Shown one piece after another: positions 1 to 8,032 of a stretch of DNA of 38,091 nt; within the stretch, counting starts at the first letter, position 1, and each line of letters begins with the position of its first letter. The notes under the pieces are model-generated. The model searched no databases. It saw nothing but the letters and a program-made list of their open reading frames with translations, and was not told the DNA's origin. The translations under genes were made by a program, and so were the position numbers. The stretch is from VMCP01 sp964527775 (lineage in GTDB: Bacteria > Bacteroidota > Bacteroidia > NS11-12g > UBA955): positions 1 through 38,091 of the forward strand of contig CAZGQS010000020.1 in assembly GCA_964527775.1 (NCBI GenBank), read 5' to 3'.

Positions 1-76
1 TCGCGGGAGACTGCGGGACTGACGCTTCGCGTTGCTTTGCGCCTATGGCGCTGCTCGGTGGCTGAGCCGCTGCTGA
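1..76. repeat. R1 module, copy A
   Basis: Copy A of the R1 module, possibly cut by the window start. It differs from copies B and C at GGTGGCTGAGCC where they have GGCGGCAAAGCC. It contains the small hairpin GCGCC-TAT-GGCGC. Confidence 0.85.
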
Positions 77-109
77 CCGCAGAGAGCTGATGGCTGACTG
101 CTGACCGCT

Positions 110-184
110 TCGCGGGAGACTGTGGGACTGACGCTTCGCGTTGCTTTGCGCCTATGGCGCTGCTCGGCGGCAAAGCCGCTGCTG
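110..184. repeat. R1 module, copy B
   Basis: Nearly identical to copy C at 15017-15092 (one clear change in GACTGTGGG versus GACTGCGGG and one in CTCGG versus CTTGG). It contains hairpins GCGCC-TAT-GGCGC and GGCGGC-AAA-GCCGCT. Confidence 0.9.
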
Positions 185-241
185 ACCGCTGAGAGATTAG
201 AGTTTAGGGTTGAGAGCTGAGAGTTGAGAGTTATCGGCTCC

Positions 242-274
242 AAGTCCTAGCGAAGCGTGAGTCTCAAAGTCTCA
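242..274. repeat. R2 module, copy 1
   Basis: A 33-base core starting AAGTCCTAGCGAAGCG, identical in the three copies. It contains the direct repeat GTCTC-AAA-GTCTC and is followed by CTGAnnG heptamers. Confidence 0.85.
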
Positions 275-319
275 GAGAAGCTGATAGCTGATGGCTGACT
301 GCTGAGAGCTGCCTGCACA

Positions 320-352
320 AAGTCCTAGCGAAGCGTGAGTCTCAAAGTCTCA
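320..352. repeat. R2 module, copy 2
   Basis: Second copy of the 33-base R2 core. It is preceded by CTGCCTGCACA and followed by TCGAAG plus CTGAAAG and CTGACGG heptamers, matching the flanks of copy 3 at 15121-15153. Confidence 0.88.
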
Positions 353-453
353 TCGAAGCTGAAAGCTGACGGCTGATTACCGCCTACCGCCTACTGATCA
401 CCGAAAACTGATCACCGACAACTGACTACTGATCACCGAAAACAGATCACCGC

Positions 454-1683
454 TTACAACATCATCTGTGCTCCGAAATGGATTTGCATATTTGTAGTTT
501 GTTGTTTGATCAAAGTTGTTTGACCCACAGCAAGGTGTAATCTGAGATTTTTAGTTTTATTATATTTTGAAAGACCGCCTTTCCAAGAAGATTGAGATTG
601 TAGGAGTGAATATGGGTTTTGATTGAATTCTTGGGTAACGGAGCCATAAGTGCCGTATAATTCAAATTGTTTTGGCAAGAGATATCCAAGTCGTATTTGA
701 TAGCCTGATCCTAAAGAAAGGTATTCGCTGATTTGGGTTTCTTTGAGTTTTTGTGTGCTGTAGATGTCAGTGTATGAGCCTTGGATACCGTTGGCTGTAT
801 TGATGGTATATTCTGCTAATAATGAAAGTCTGTTCCATTTGAATAGTAAATCAACACCCCATTTACGGTAGTTTGGTAATTGTAAGTCTCCTAAAGCGTT
901 GTATAATGAAAAATTATTATGACCTTCACCTTTTGAGTCACTGGCTCCTTGGTTGATGCTTCCATAGAGTCCAAAAACTGCCCATGGTCTTGAATTAGTT
1001 GATGGCCCAGACGTCGCAGAATTGATGGTTGAGATCTGCATTTGGCGGTAATGGAGTTTATTTCCGAAAGGATAAATGTCAAGTCTTCCGCTGTATTTTA
1101 GTCCGCCTTGATCAACATCGCGAGAGTCTATCCCGAAAGAATTCATGCCGTCGCCGGAGGTGACAGAAATTTGAGGATTGAAGACCCATTTGCCAAGCGC
1201 AAATGAATGGTCCATGAATATCCCGAATTCACGTCCTGAGCGAGCAAATGCGGAGCTCAAAAGTTCACGATCTGGATTCATTAAGTTACCCTCTTGAAGG
1301 AGTAATTCGCGGTTGTTGCCTACGTTTTGACGTTGACCAATTTCGAGGTTGAGGTTGGGAGTGGGTTGATAAGTAACCACTGCATCCAAAAGGAGGGAGG
1401 GCATTGAAAAGTCAGTTTGCACGAAAAATCCAAGTCCGTTTTTGTATGACTTTCCGCGGAAATTGAAGAAAGTGCGTTGCGGGAAGAGTTGGTTTTTAGG
1501 GTCAGTGGTGCTCGATAATAGTCTGTTAGCGCTGACCTGTATAAGTCCCCCGAGGCCAAATTCATATTCTCCGTTATTGAGTGAGAAAACGAGTTGGTTG
1601 TTGGGTGATATTTGAGCGGAAGACTGGCTGAAAAGCAGGGTTGATTGAACAACGATGGAAGCTATGAGGGCTATTCTTTTCAT
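454..1683 (-). CDS. PorinO/P-type outer-membrane porin (distal gene of operon)
   Basis: A 409-residue protein with a signal peptide at residues 1-24 (hydrophobic core, then SSAQ) and an all-beta, aromatic-rich pattern ending in a hydrophobic residue, as in outer-membrane barrels. The sequence FFVQTDFSM, the ...IGQRQNVGNNRELL segment and the SGDGMNS segment fit the phosphate-selective porin O/P family. It is a paralogue of the 437-residue porin two genes upstream: both share the VNNGDG/SGDG loop, the GGLKYS strand and the GVDLLFKW strand. The ATG overlaps the stop of the carboxypeptidase gene by 4 bases, so it is probably translationally coupled. The family name mentions phosphate, but a role here in letting peptide or dicarboxylate solutes through the outer membrane is inferred from the operon only. 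Confidence 0.8.
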   Translation of the reverse strand: MKRIALIASIVVQSTLLFSQSSAQISPNNQLVFSLNNGEYEFGLGGLIQVSANRLLSSTTDPKNQLFPQRTFFNFRGKSYKNGLGFFVQTDFSMPSLLLDAVVTYQPTPNLNLEIGQRQNVGNNRELLLQEGNLMNPDRELLSSAFARSGREFGIFMDHSFALGKWVFNPQISVTSGDGMNSFGIDSRDVDQGGLKYSGRLDIYPFGNKLHYRQMQISTINSATSGPSTNSRPWAVFGLYGSINQGASDSKGEGHNNFSLYNALGDLQLPNYRKWGVDLLFKWNRLSLLAEYTINTANGIQGSYTDIYSTQKLKETQISEYLSLGSGYQIRLGYLLPKQFELYGTYGSVTQEFNQNPYSLLQSQSSWKGGLSKYNKTKNLRLHLAVGQTTLIKQQTTNMQIHFGAQMML

Positions 1684-3221
1684 GGTTTTTTGTTGGGTTG
1701 ATAATAGGGTAAACGATAATAAGGTAACACAGGATATTGATTGGCGTTGAGCACTTGGTATGACATCAAGCTGTTGGGTGCATCAGGTTCGAGGATTTCA
1801 AGGAGAATTCTTCCTTTCCGTTGGTTTACAGGAAAACGAAGGGTTCCGGCGGGAAGATTGATGGTTTGGGATACAACGTCATAATCGCAATCTTGTCTGT
1901 AAACACCCTCAAATTCCACAGGCGAGGGTTCGCATGATTCTTTCAGTTGGAAGGTTTCGACGGCTAGAGTTTGCGCAGAAGTAAGCGTGTCGTGCGATAA
2001 TTGGAACCATGATAACCTATCAATGATGGCCTTCGCAGATGGGTGAACTAAATAATATTGAGGAATTTTCCGCTGTTTTGTGGCGACCAAATTTTTAGCG
2101 TCTTTGGTTGGAAGTATAATGCTAGTGGTGTCTTTGGTGAATAAATCAACCATCAACACTCGTTGATCCGTTTGTGTATTCTTGGTGCTGATGACCACCT
2201 TTTGGTTGTCTGAAGGATGGTTGAGTGCTTCTAGAATTTCGTCAGAATGCCTAACGGCGCTTTCTAGATAGGATTTGGCGCATAAATAAGTGGAGTGTGT
2301 TCTGCGCTTGAACGATGTGCGTCCTAATCCAACTCCGCGAATTTCGAATAGCGTAGAAATGGCTCCTGTTAGGGCAAATGAGGTGGCGCTAGAACGGGCG
2401 TTGCTCGACCCTTGGCTCAGATATAAGAAATCTAAATGGGTGTCAGTAGTGAAATAGTCGTGTGCTCTGTAGCCAACGGATGAAAGTTGTTCCATCAACG
2501 GGTTGACAAAGTAATTCTGGGTGATTTCTCTTTGGTTTTGAGGGACATTCAAATTGCTGGAGTTGAGAATCATGACATCATAAGCTGATCCAAGTCCTGC
2601 GGTTCCCAATTCCAAAAAATCTTTTCGGTAAGGTCTGAATTCATGAAAGTCAAGGGCTAAATCAGGTTCAAATTGGCATAAAGCTTTCTTGAGGCTGATG
2701 CTTTCTTGGATCATGAGTTTGGTTTGATCACGGTTGAGGTCAAGTCCATTAGCTGCGTAACGGTCGTGATTTTCGTAACCGTCTATATTGGCCATTGGTA
2801 TAATGGCCCATTCGAAGTGGTTGAGAAGTTCTTTATTTTCGGGTTTGAAAATCTCGTTCAGTAAGTGCAGAATGCCTTCTGTGGAGGCGGGCTCATCGCC
2901 GTGCAAACCGCCTTGAAGCCAAACTTTGAGTTTGGTTTTGTTGGATGATTTAATTCTAATCAGTGGTATTGATTTTCCTTTTTGTGATTCGCCAATCCAT
3001 TCTATATTTATTTCTTGGGGATGTTCAAGTTTAAGGTTTTCAAGGAATGTCATCATTTCACGATGGTTGGTGAACCCACTTTTCTTTTTAAAAGCAGGGG
3101 TATTGATAACTATATCAGGGTCTGGAAACCATTTATCGGTGATTTTTTTGGGTTGAATTCCAGAATCTGATTGAAAAATCAGGGAAATCCAGGAAAAGAT
3201 GAAGGCAAAAATGAGTTTCAT
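1680..3221 (-). CDS. Secreted M14-family zinc carboxypeptidase
   Basis: A 513-residue metallopeptidase that should remove C-terminal residues from a peptide or amide in the periplasm. The N-terminus (residues 1-20) is a signal sequence. The M14 zinc site is complete: H107 and E110 in GGLHGDE, H193 in LDFHEF, and a candidate catalytic glutamate E293 in LFEIRG. N163-R164 in LDLNRD matches the NR pair that binds the substrate carboxylate. About 200 residues after the catalytic domain look beta-rich and are not recognised. The start overlaps the end of the upstream porin gene by 4 bases, and its own stop overlaps the next porin by 4 bases, so it lies between two porin paralogues. Substrate specificity cannot be read from the sequence. 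In this operon an acidic or isoaspartyl substrate is plausible. Confidence 0.88.
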   Translation of the reverse strand: MKLIFAFIFSWISLIFQSDSGIQPKKITDKWFPDPDIVINTPAFKKKSGFTNHREMMTFLENLKLEHPQEINIEWIGESQKGKSIPLIRIKSSNKTKLKVWLQGGLHGDEPASTEGILHLLNEIFKPENKELLNHFEWAIIPMANIDGYENHDRYAANGLDLNRDQTKLMIQESISLKKALCQFEPDLALDFHEFRPYRKDFLELGTAGLGSAYDVMILNSSNLNVPQNQREITQNYFVNPLMEQLSSVGYRAHDYFTTDTHLDFLYLSQGSSNARSSATSFALTGAISTLFEIRGVGLGRTSFKRRTHSTYLCAKSYLESAVRHSDEILEALNHPSDNQKVVISTKNTQTDQRVLMVDLFTKDTTSIILPTKDAKNLVATKQRKIPQYYLVHPSAKAIIDRLSWFQLSHDTLTSAQTLAVETFQLKESCEPSPVEFEGVYRQDCDYDVVSQTINLPAGTLRFPVNQRKGRILLEILEPDAPNSLMSYQVLNANQYPVLPYYRLPYYQPNKKP

Positions 3222-4531
3222 AGGCTGAAGGTGGTTTGAAATCTAAAAATCCACTCATTGCCATTCAAAGGCTGAGAGTTAATGTAGTTGCTTCCTGGGT
3301 CGCAAGTTACGTGAGTGGCTGAAATTTGGTATTTGCACTGATAATTACGTCCAAAATATTTAGACATACCAACGGTAACGTACTGTGGACGATTATAGAA
3401 AGTTCCGTTTTTAAGAAAAGTGTAGGGGGCGTTGATGAATCGAGTGAATTGACCATCAATGGAAATACCTGACGGAAAGATATAACCTGATTGGATGTTA
3501 TATCCGGTTCCCAGCATCATTCTTCCTTTGACATAGGCATCTACGTTTTGGAGCCCATCCACCAAAAAAGTATTGGCAACGCTTCCGTCTTCTCTTACTC
3601 GGTAAGCAATGGACTCTGGAACAGTGGCAGTAGCGTGAATGGCATCGGCGAGAAAGGAAAATCCTTTGTATTTAAACAAAAGATCAATTCCAATTTTAGA
3701 ATAGTTAGGAAGGCTGTAATTGCCTATTTGGTCTAGATAAAGTATGGTTCCACTTTCACGGCCTCTTCTGCTGCTCATGCCTCTGTTGGTATTGGCAAAA
3801 GCACCAATGACTAGTTTGGGTGTGGGTTCTCTAAAAACATCCGCTTCTCGAAATTGTCCGTACTGCCTGAATAATCCAAATGGAAGATAATCTACTCTAG
3901 CCGAGTATTTAAGTCCCCCGAAATCATTGCGCATGACATTGCCTCCATCGCCGTTGGTAATGGCAATGTAGGGTCTGATGTAATGGGTGTTTTTGAATTT
4001 GAACGAGGACTGGGCGAAAAATCCAAATTCGCGAATGGTGCTGAAGGCGCTTACCAATCGACTTCTTTCTACCAACTGAATGGCATTGGATGAGTAGAGG
4101 CGGAGGTCTGCGGGATTGCTTCGCTGCCCGAAAGTGATGGATAGTTTTTTTCCTGCGTTGTATGAAACGAAGGCATCCATCAAGTAGAGTTTGTTGTTTT
4201 CTTCAACTTCCGAACTTCCGCTGAAGTCATACTGAACGCGGTATTCCCATTTTTTTGAGGGGGAAGTGCCGTCTATTCTAAATCTCAATCTACGCATTCT
4301 AAAACGAAACAGCGTTTGATCAAAAGAGGTGTCTTGTACGTATTTTAATTCAGCGTATGGTTGAATGTAACTTTGTAATTTCCATTCATATCCATGTTTA
4401 TTGCTGAACGTAATGCCTTCACCGTAATTATATTTATGTACTCTTATATCTTGGTTTTGAGCTGTCAACTTTCCATTGAAAAAGCTGCTTCCTGCAAACC
4501 ATATCAAGATATAAACATGTAGTTTTTTCAT
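3218..4531 (-). CDS. PorinO/P-type outer-membrane porin (proximal copy)
   Basis: A 437-residue protein with a signal peptide (residues 1-24, ending LTAQ) and a beta-barrel pattern of alternating aromatic strands ending in FQTTFSL with a terminal hydrophobic residue. It resembles the phosphate-selective porin O/P family and its operon paralogue (shared NGDGGN, GGLKYSARVDYLPFG and GIDLLFKYKGF segments). It starts one base after the stop of the amidohydrolase gene and overlaps the M14 gene by 4 bases. The probable role is an outer-membrane channel for the substrate or products of this operon, which is an inference from context. Confidence 0.82.
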   Translation of the reverse strand: MKKLHVYILIWFAGSSFFNGKLTAQNQDIRVHKYNYGEGITFSNKHGYEWKLQSYIQPYAELKYVQDTSFDQTLFRFRMRRLRFRIDGTSPSKKWEYRVQYDFSGSSEVEENNKLYLMDAFVSYNAGKKLSITFGQRSNPADLRLYSSNAIQLVERSRLVSAFSTIREFGFFAQSSFKFKNTHYIRPYIAITNGDGGNVMRNDFGGLKYSARVDYLPFGLFRQYGQFREADVFREPTPKLVIGAFANTNRGMSSRRGRESGTILYLDQIGNYSLPNYSKIGIDLLFKYKGFSFLADAIHATATVPESIAYRVREDGSVANTFLVDGLQNVDAYVKGRMMLGTGYNIQSGYIFPSGISIDGQFTRFINAPYTFLKNGTFYNRPQYVTVGMSKYFGRNYQCKYQISATHVTCDPGSNYINSQPLNGNEWIFRFQTTFSL

Positions 4532-5653
4532 TTAAGCAATGGGTTTATTTAAGCTGCCTTGTGAAATGGTACTTTCTAACTTCCATTGATCATTGAATAT
4601 GCAAAAATCAGCGTCAAAACCAACAGCTATTTGACCCTTTGAATTCAAACCTAGGTTTTTGGCTGGATTTGTAGTAACTGTTTTTAGAGCATTTTCAACG
4701 GGGAAGCCACTATTGATGAGTGCTTGAACTTCTTTTAAGTTAGCGCCAATATCAGCGGGTTTTGTACCAATGACGTTTCCATTTTCGTCTTTTTTGTCAA
4801 GTCCAGCATTTCCGTCGGTACTGAAAGTCACCAGCGAAAAGTCAATTCCCGATTCAAAGGCTTGAATGGCACATTTATATGGATCTGTGAACTTCGATGC
4901 GCCGGTGGTAATATCAATAGAGCCTCCCAATCTTGCAAATTCGATGGCTTGATCAAACAACTCAGAAGTTCTTCCCACGTGGGTGGGAGAAATATGTTCA
5001 ATGGGAAAACCATGATCTCTATGGAGCCTGAAAAGCGGATCCATCATTGTAGGAAGCGCACCAAGGTGCACATGCATGATTCCCTTCTTTTTTGCAATGA
5101 GTCCGCCGGTTCGAACGGCTCTTAAAATTCTAAGTAATTCGAGGTCTGTTGGATAAGACGATCTTATGTCTGAAATCGCGATTTTACATCCCAAGATAGG
5201 CTCAATAAAAACCAAATCATCTTGAATGGAGTCAGTCACATGAACGGGGTCAATTCCGTAGTAACCCGTGTGCATAAATGTATTTAAACCTTGCTCACGC
5301 ATTGACATTACCTTAGCATAAAGCGACCTGATAGACTTCGTAGACCCATCGGTTCCAAGAAGACCCACAGCGGTGGTAGTGCCTACATTGAATAAATCTT
5401 GGGTAATTAACTCTTGAGTCATGGACGAAAAGCCGTTTTTTCCGCCAGCGCCCATGAGGTGTATGTGTTGATCAATGAAACCAGACGTGAGCGTCAATCC
5501 CTGGAGATCAATGGTTGTGACCTGGTTTTCAGGAAATGTGCCCAACTGAATGACGGGTGCTATTTGAACAATTTTTTGGTTTATGACCAATACCGACTGA
5601 ATTCCCAATGGAATGGGACTGAAAATATTGGCGTTTTTGATCAGTAAAATCAT
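4532..5653 (-). CDS. Isoaspartyl-dipeptidase-like amidohydrolase (M38/IadA family) with altered pocket
   Basis: A 373-residue cytoplasmic amidohydrolase related to E. coli isoaspartyl dipeptidase. All catalytic residues align with a constant offset of 5 from E. coli numbering as I remember it: H63 and H65 (HxH), K157 (the carboxylated bridging lysine), H196, H225, and D280 as general base. Y132 (Tyr137), R164 (Arg169) and R228 (Arg233), which polarise the carbonyl and bind the alpha-carboxylate, are kept. The two residues said to hold the substrate amino group are changed: Glu77 is K72 (AGGKNG) and Ser289 is G284. The family ISDHRS motif reads ISDIRS. The start overlaps the DcuC gene by 4 bases. 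The family call is secure, but the substrate is probably not a plain isoaspartyl dipeptide. Confidence 0.85.
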   Translation of the reverse strand: MILLIKNANIFSPIPLGIQSVLVINQKIVQIAPVIQLGTFPENQVTTIDLQGLTLTSGFIDQHIHLMGAGGKNGFSSMTQELITQDLFNVGTTTAVGLLGTDGSTKSIRSLYAKVMSMREQGLNTFMHTGYYGIDPVHVTDSIQDDLVFIEPILGCKIAISDIRSSYPTDLELLRILRAVRTGGLIAKKKGIMHVHLGALPTMMDPLFRLHRDHGFPIEHISPTHVGRTSELFDQAIEFARLGGSIDITTGASKFTDPYKCAIQAFESGIDFSLVTFSTDGNAGLDKKDENGNVIGTKPADIGANLKEVQALINSGFPVENALKTVTTNPAKNLGLNSKGQIAVGFDADFCIFNDQWKLESTISQGSLNKPIA

Positions 5654-6999
5654 AGAGTATATGCGCTTATTATTAACATGAAAAACAAACTTAAAATAAT
5701 GGGAAAAAGGTTCCTTTTGACAATTTGGTTTACATCAACGCCTGAAATTTCTGATAGTGCGATGAGTATTCCCGAAATTGGCGAGATGGTTCGTCCTAAA
5801 TTGGCTGAGAAATTCATCTGAACTAATAAAGACGGAGCATCAATTCCTAGTTTTTTAGCTATGTTGGGAATCAGCGGCCCGAATGCAAAGAATGCTGCAT
5901 TTCCGCTGCCCATGAGTGTGGAGGTGACAAATATGATGATGGTTAAGATCAGTCCCACCGTATGTGCTTGAAAGAATTGACTCAGAGATACAATACTGTC
6001 AATGAATCCAAGAGCAATTAATCCATTTGCAAAGGTTTCGGCGGCAATGATGAGAACGACCACCTTTTTAAAGATGGATGACATTCCGTCCCAAAAAATA
6101 GAAACAGATGTGAATACTCTTCTTAGATCTTTGAGTCTTATTAATTCAAAAATGACAGACAATCCAAATCCCATAAATAGGGCGGTGGTAGTGTTTAGTT
6201 CTGGTATTAGAGGAATTCCTGGTATTAATCCAGAGAATAGAATGAGCATGAGCAACGGTAAGATTGGCAACAGGGCGTAAATTTTCGGTGCATTAGACGA
6301 TGATTCTGTTGTGGACTCCGTAATTGATTCTATTGTCTGGGGGATTTCTTTTTGATCGTAATGTTTATTGGTAAAGTAAAAAACAATCATCATGAAGAGA
6401 CTGGTTGTCCAGAAAAGTCCCCACTGATATTGAGTGAAATAATTCACTACCGGAATATTTAATATACCTGCTGCACTTGCAGACAAAGCTGATGCGGGAC
6501 CTACTCCAATTGCTGTTGTTAGAGCAATGGCGGAAACTGCGGTGGGTTTTGTGACTCCTAAGTTGATTAAAACAGGAAATATGGTCATCATCAAAAGCAT
6601 GCCCAGCCCGGCAGCGGATGGAATACATATGAAAAGCAGCTGACCTAAAGGTACCATTAAAGCAGCAGCAAGGTGAGGCGCGCTTTTGAGAAATTGAATG
6701 GGTTTCGTTGCTTGGTTAACCAGTGCTTGTGAAGCGCCAATGTGTTTTGAATAAGCAATGAAACCTCCAATAACCATGATCATTAGTCCAACGCTTTGAT
6801 TGGTTTTAACAAAGATGTCGGTAATTGATTTAGTGGTGAGAATGAGAGATTTTGGCCAAAGTTTTATGGGTGATTCTAACATGTAGGCGGTTAGAATCAT
6901 CAGCGTTCCTACAGAGAATAGAATTACTACCGAGGGCATCTTTTTGTACAATAAAAAGATGGTAATGGCTAGTGCTATGAAGGAAATGAGCAGCGACAT
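5650..6999 (-). CDS. DcuC-family C4-dicarboxylate transporter
   Basis: A 449-residue, very hydrophobic inner-membrane protein with about 12 membrane segments. The segments resemble the DcuC/YfcC group of dicarboxylate carriers: paired halves with VGLMIMVIGGFIAYS early, FICIPSAAGLGMLL and IGVGPASALSASAAG in the first half, and LMGSGNAAFFAFGP and MNFSANLGRTISPISG in the second. A hydrophilic loop near residues 215-240 separates the halves. DcuC carriers move succinate, fumarate, malate or aspartate. The gene lies 6 bases after the lipoprotein gene and overlaps the amidohydrolase gene by 4 bases, so import of the hydrolase substrate or export/exchange of its dicarboxylate product is the likely job. 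Confidence 0.85.
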   Translation of the reverse strand: MSLLISFIALAITIFLLYKKMPSVVILFSVGTLMILTAYMLESPIKLWPKSLILTTKSITDIFVKTNQSVGLMIMVIGGFIAYSKHIGASQALVNQATKPIQFLKSAPHLAAALMVPLGQLLFICIPSAAGLGMLLMMTIFPVLINLGVTKPTAVSAIALTTAIGVGPASALSASAAGILNIPVVNYFTQYQWGLFWTTSLFMMIVFYFTNKHYDQKEIPQTIESITESTTESSSNAPKIYALLPILPLLMLILFSGLIPGIPLIPELNTTTALFMGFGLSVIFELIRLKDLRRVFTSVSIFWDGMSSIFKKVVVLIIAAETFANGLIALGFIDSIVSLSQFFQAHTVGLILTIIIFVTSTLMGSGNAAFFAFGPLIPNIAKKLGIDAPSLLVQMNFSANLGRTISPISGILIALSEISGVDVNQIVKRNLFPIILSLFFMLIISAYTL

Positions 7000-7005
7000 G
7001 ATGAA

Positions 7006-7944
7006 TTAAAAAGGGTCACCGTTCGATTTAGTTCCAGGGCTAAAGAATTTTCCGTTGATCACGGAGTGTTGAATGAAGTCTCCAGTTAAATCAGGGTTTC
7101 GACTGTAACTTTCGTTGGGGTTGTTTGATAAGGGTTCAACGTCATATTGCAACAAGATGTTGTCTGATTTATCTGTAATGTAAATGATGTCTCCAGCATT
7201 ATTGAGATTCAAATCTCCGGATGTGGATGTTTGAACTATCGCTCCTCCAAATGTTCCCTTGGGCGTTCCGCCTCCAAACAATACCAGACATTTACCAGCT
7301 TGTAGTAGGGTATTTGCCGGAAATGTGTGGTTTGGTATTTTAGTGATGAAGTTTTCGGAATCAAACACTTTAAAACCGCTCAAATCTAAAGGCCTGCTCG
7401 AGTAATTGATGATTTCAATGAATTCATCTGCGGCTTGAGCATATACTCCATCACCATTGGCATCGCCATCTAAAAGGTTGTTACTAGGGTCATATAGAAT
7501 TTCATTGAGCAATATATTGGGAACGTTAGGTTGGTCATCGTCTTCTATGGTTAAAACAAGTTGAGAAGGAGTTGGAGATTCTAATCCTTCCAATTGCGCA
7601 ACATTGAAAATGATGGTTTCAGATTGTTCTAGTACGGTGTCTTGTAATATAGTAATAACCGCTTCGTAAATTGTATCGCCTGCTGCAATGTTCCAAGTGG
7701 TTTGGTCAATGGCAAAATCTTCATTTAATGTTGCATTACCCGTTATTTCTAAGGTTATTTTGGTGTTTGTAGAAACCGGTTTCGCCAGTTTGATGGAGAT
7801 TGTTACGGTTGAATCACCTTCATTGACTAAGTCTTTGCTCAATTTCCAAGTCCAAGAACCATTATCTGAAACATCTTCGGTTTTGCATTGCTCGAAGATC
7901 AATACAGTAAGCATTATGAGGGTAGCGGTGCGGAATAACTTCAT
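7006..7944 (-). CDS. Calx-beta plus lamin-tail-domain lipoprotein, first gene of operon
   Basis: A 312-residue exported protein. I chose the ATG at 7944 (MKLFRTATL) rather than an in-frame TTG 7 codons upstream, because it gives a compact signal peptide with a probable lipidation cysteine at C20 (IFEQC, not a textbook lipobox). Residues about 25-130 look like a Calx-beta domain (NEGDSTVTISI, then TLNEDFA and ILQDTVLEQSETIIFNV). Residues about 135-290 look like a lamin-tail domain (LLNEILYDP, EFIEIINYSS, LDLSGFKVFD). A DGDANGDGVY segment could bind calcium. It is probably a cell-surface or periplasmic adhesion/binding lipoprotein for the operon substrate. Being the first gene, it lies directly downstream of the shared operator region. 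Confidence 0.75.
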   Translation of the reverse strand: MKLFRTATLIMLTVLIFEQCKTEDVSDNGSWTWKLSKDLVNEGDSTVTISIKLAKPVSTNTKITLEITGNATLNEDFAIDQTTWNIAAGDTIYEAVITILQDTVLEQSETIIFNVAQLEGLESPTPSQLVLTIEDDDQPNVPNILLNEILYDPSNNLLDGDANGDGVYAQAADEFIEIINYSSRPLDLSGFKVFDSENFITKIPNHTFPANTLLQAGKCLVLFGGGTPKGTFGGAIVQTSTSGDLNLNNAGDIIYITDKSDNILLQYDVEPLSNNPNESYSRNPDLTGDFIQHSVINGKFFSPGTKSNGDPF

Positions 7945-7950
7945 ATATGG

Positions 7951-7980
7951 TTTGATTTTAAACAAATCACCTTATAATTG
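7951..7980 (+). promoter_or_regulatory. Probable promoter of the MocR regulator gene
   Basis: A Bacteroidetes-type promoter: -33 box TTTG at 7951-7954, 18-base spacer, and -7 box TATAATTG at 7973-7980 (7 of 8 to TAnnTTTG). Transcription would begin near 7986, placing both operator repeats just downstream, which suits autorepression. Confidence 0.55.
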
Positions 7981-7986
7981 TTGAAG

Positions 7987-7994
7987 CAAATTCA
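7987..7994 (-). promoter_or_regulatory. Possible -7 box of the six-gene catabolic operon
   Basis: On the minus strand TGAATTTG (7 of 8 to TAnnTTTG) follows directly on the first AACTGGTATG operator copy. No good -33 TTTG is seen 17-19 bases upstream, which would fit a promoter needing activation. The leader before the ATG at 7944 would be about 35 bases. Confidence 0.4.
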
Positions 7995-8009
7995 TACCAG
8001 TTCATCATA
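7992..8009. promoter_or_regulatory. Putative MocR operator, repeat 1
   Basis: TCATACCAGTTCATCATA, 16 of 18 bases identical to the direct repeat that starts 23 bases further on. The core CATACCAGTT at 7993-8002 is exact. The spacing is about two helical turns, as is common for direct-repeat sites bound by MocR dimers. Confidence 0.65.
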
Positions 8010-8014
8010 ATTAA

Positions 8015-8032
8015 TCATACCAGTTGATCGTA
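8015..8032. promoter_or_regulatory. Putative MocR operator, repeat 2
   Basis: TCATACCAGTTGATCGTA, the second copy. The core is at 8016-8025. It overlaps the TTG at 8024 that gives the longest reading frame for the regulator, so either the operator covers the translation start or the true start is the in-frame TTG at 8045. Confidence 0.65.

Larger units (their letters stand above)
1..453. repeat. Composite heptanucleotide repeat array, left copy
   Basis: This gene-free stretch is filled with repeats. From about 361 to 453 it reads in almost perfect 7-base steps (CTGAAAG, CTGACGG, CTGATTA, CCGCCTA, CTGATCA, CCGAAAA and similar), and the last heptamer, CCGCTTA, runs into the stop codon of the porin gene that ends at 454. 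Further left are two copies of a 33-base module (R2), more heptamers, and two copies of a roughly 76-base module (R1) that contains small hairpins. The same modules recur in the same order and orientation at 14925-15229. The window edge cuts the array at base 1. The short open frame inside it is repeat sequence and is not called as a gene. Confidence 0.9.

Noticed and set aside
43..243. Open frame inside the left repeat array
   Set aside because: It is made entirely of R1 module and heptamer repeats, gives a low-complexity peptide and has no matching gene signals.
454..5653. Cyanophycin degradation operon proper
   Set aside because: No cyanophycinase (S51-type serine peptidase) is present and the IadA-like pocket is altered; kept only as one possible substrate class.
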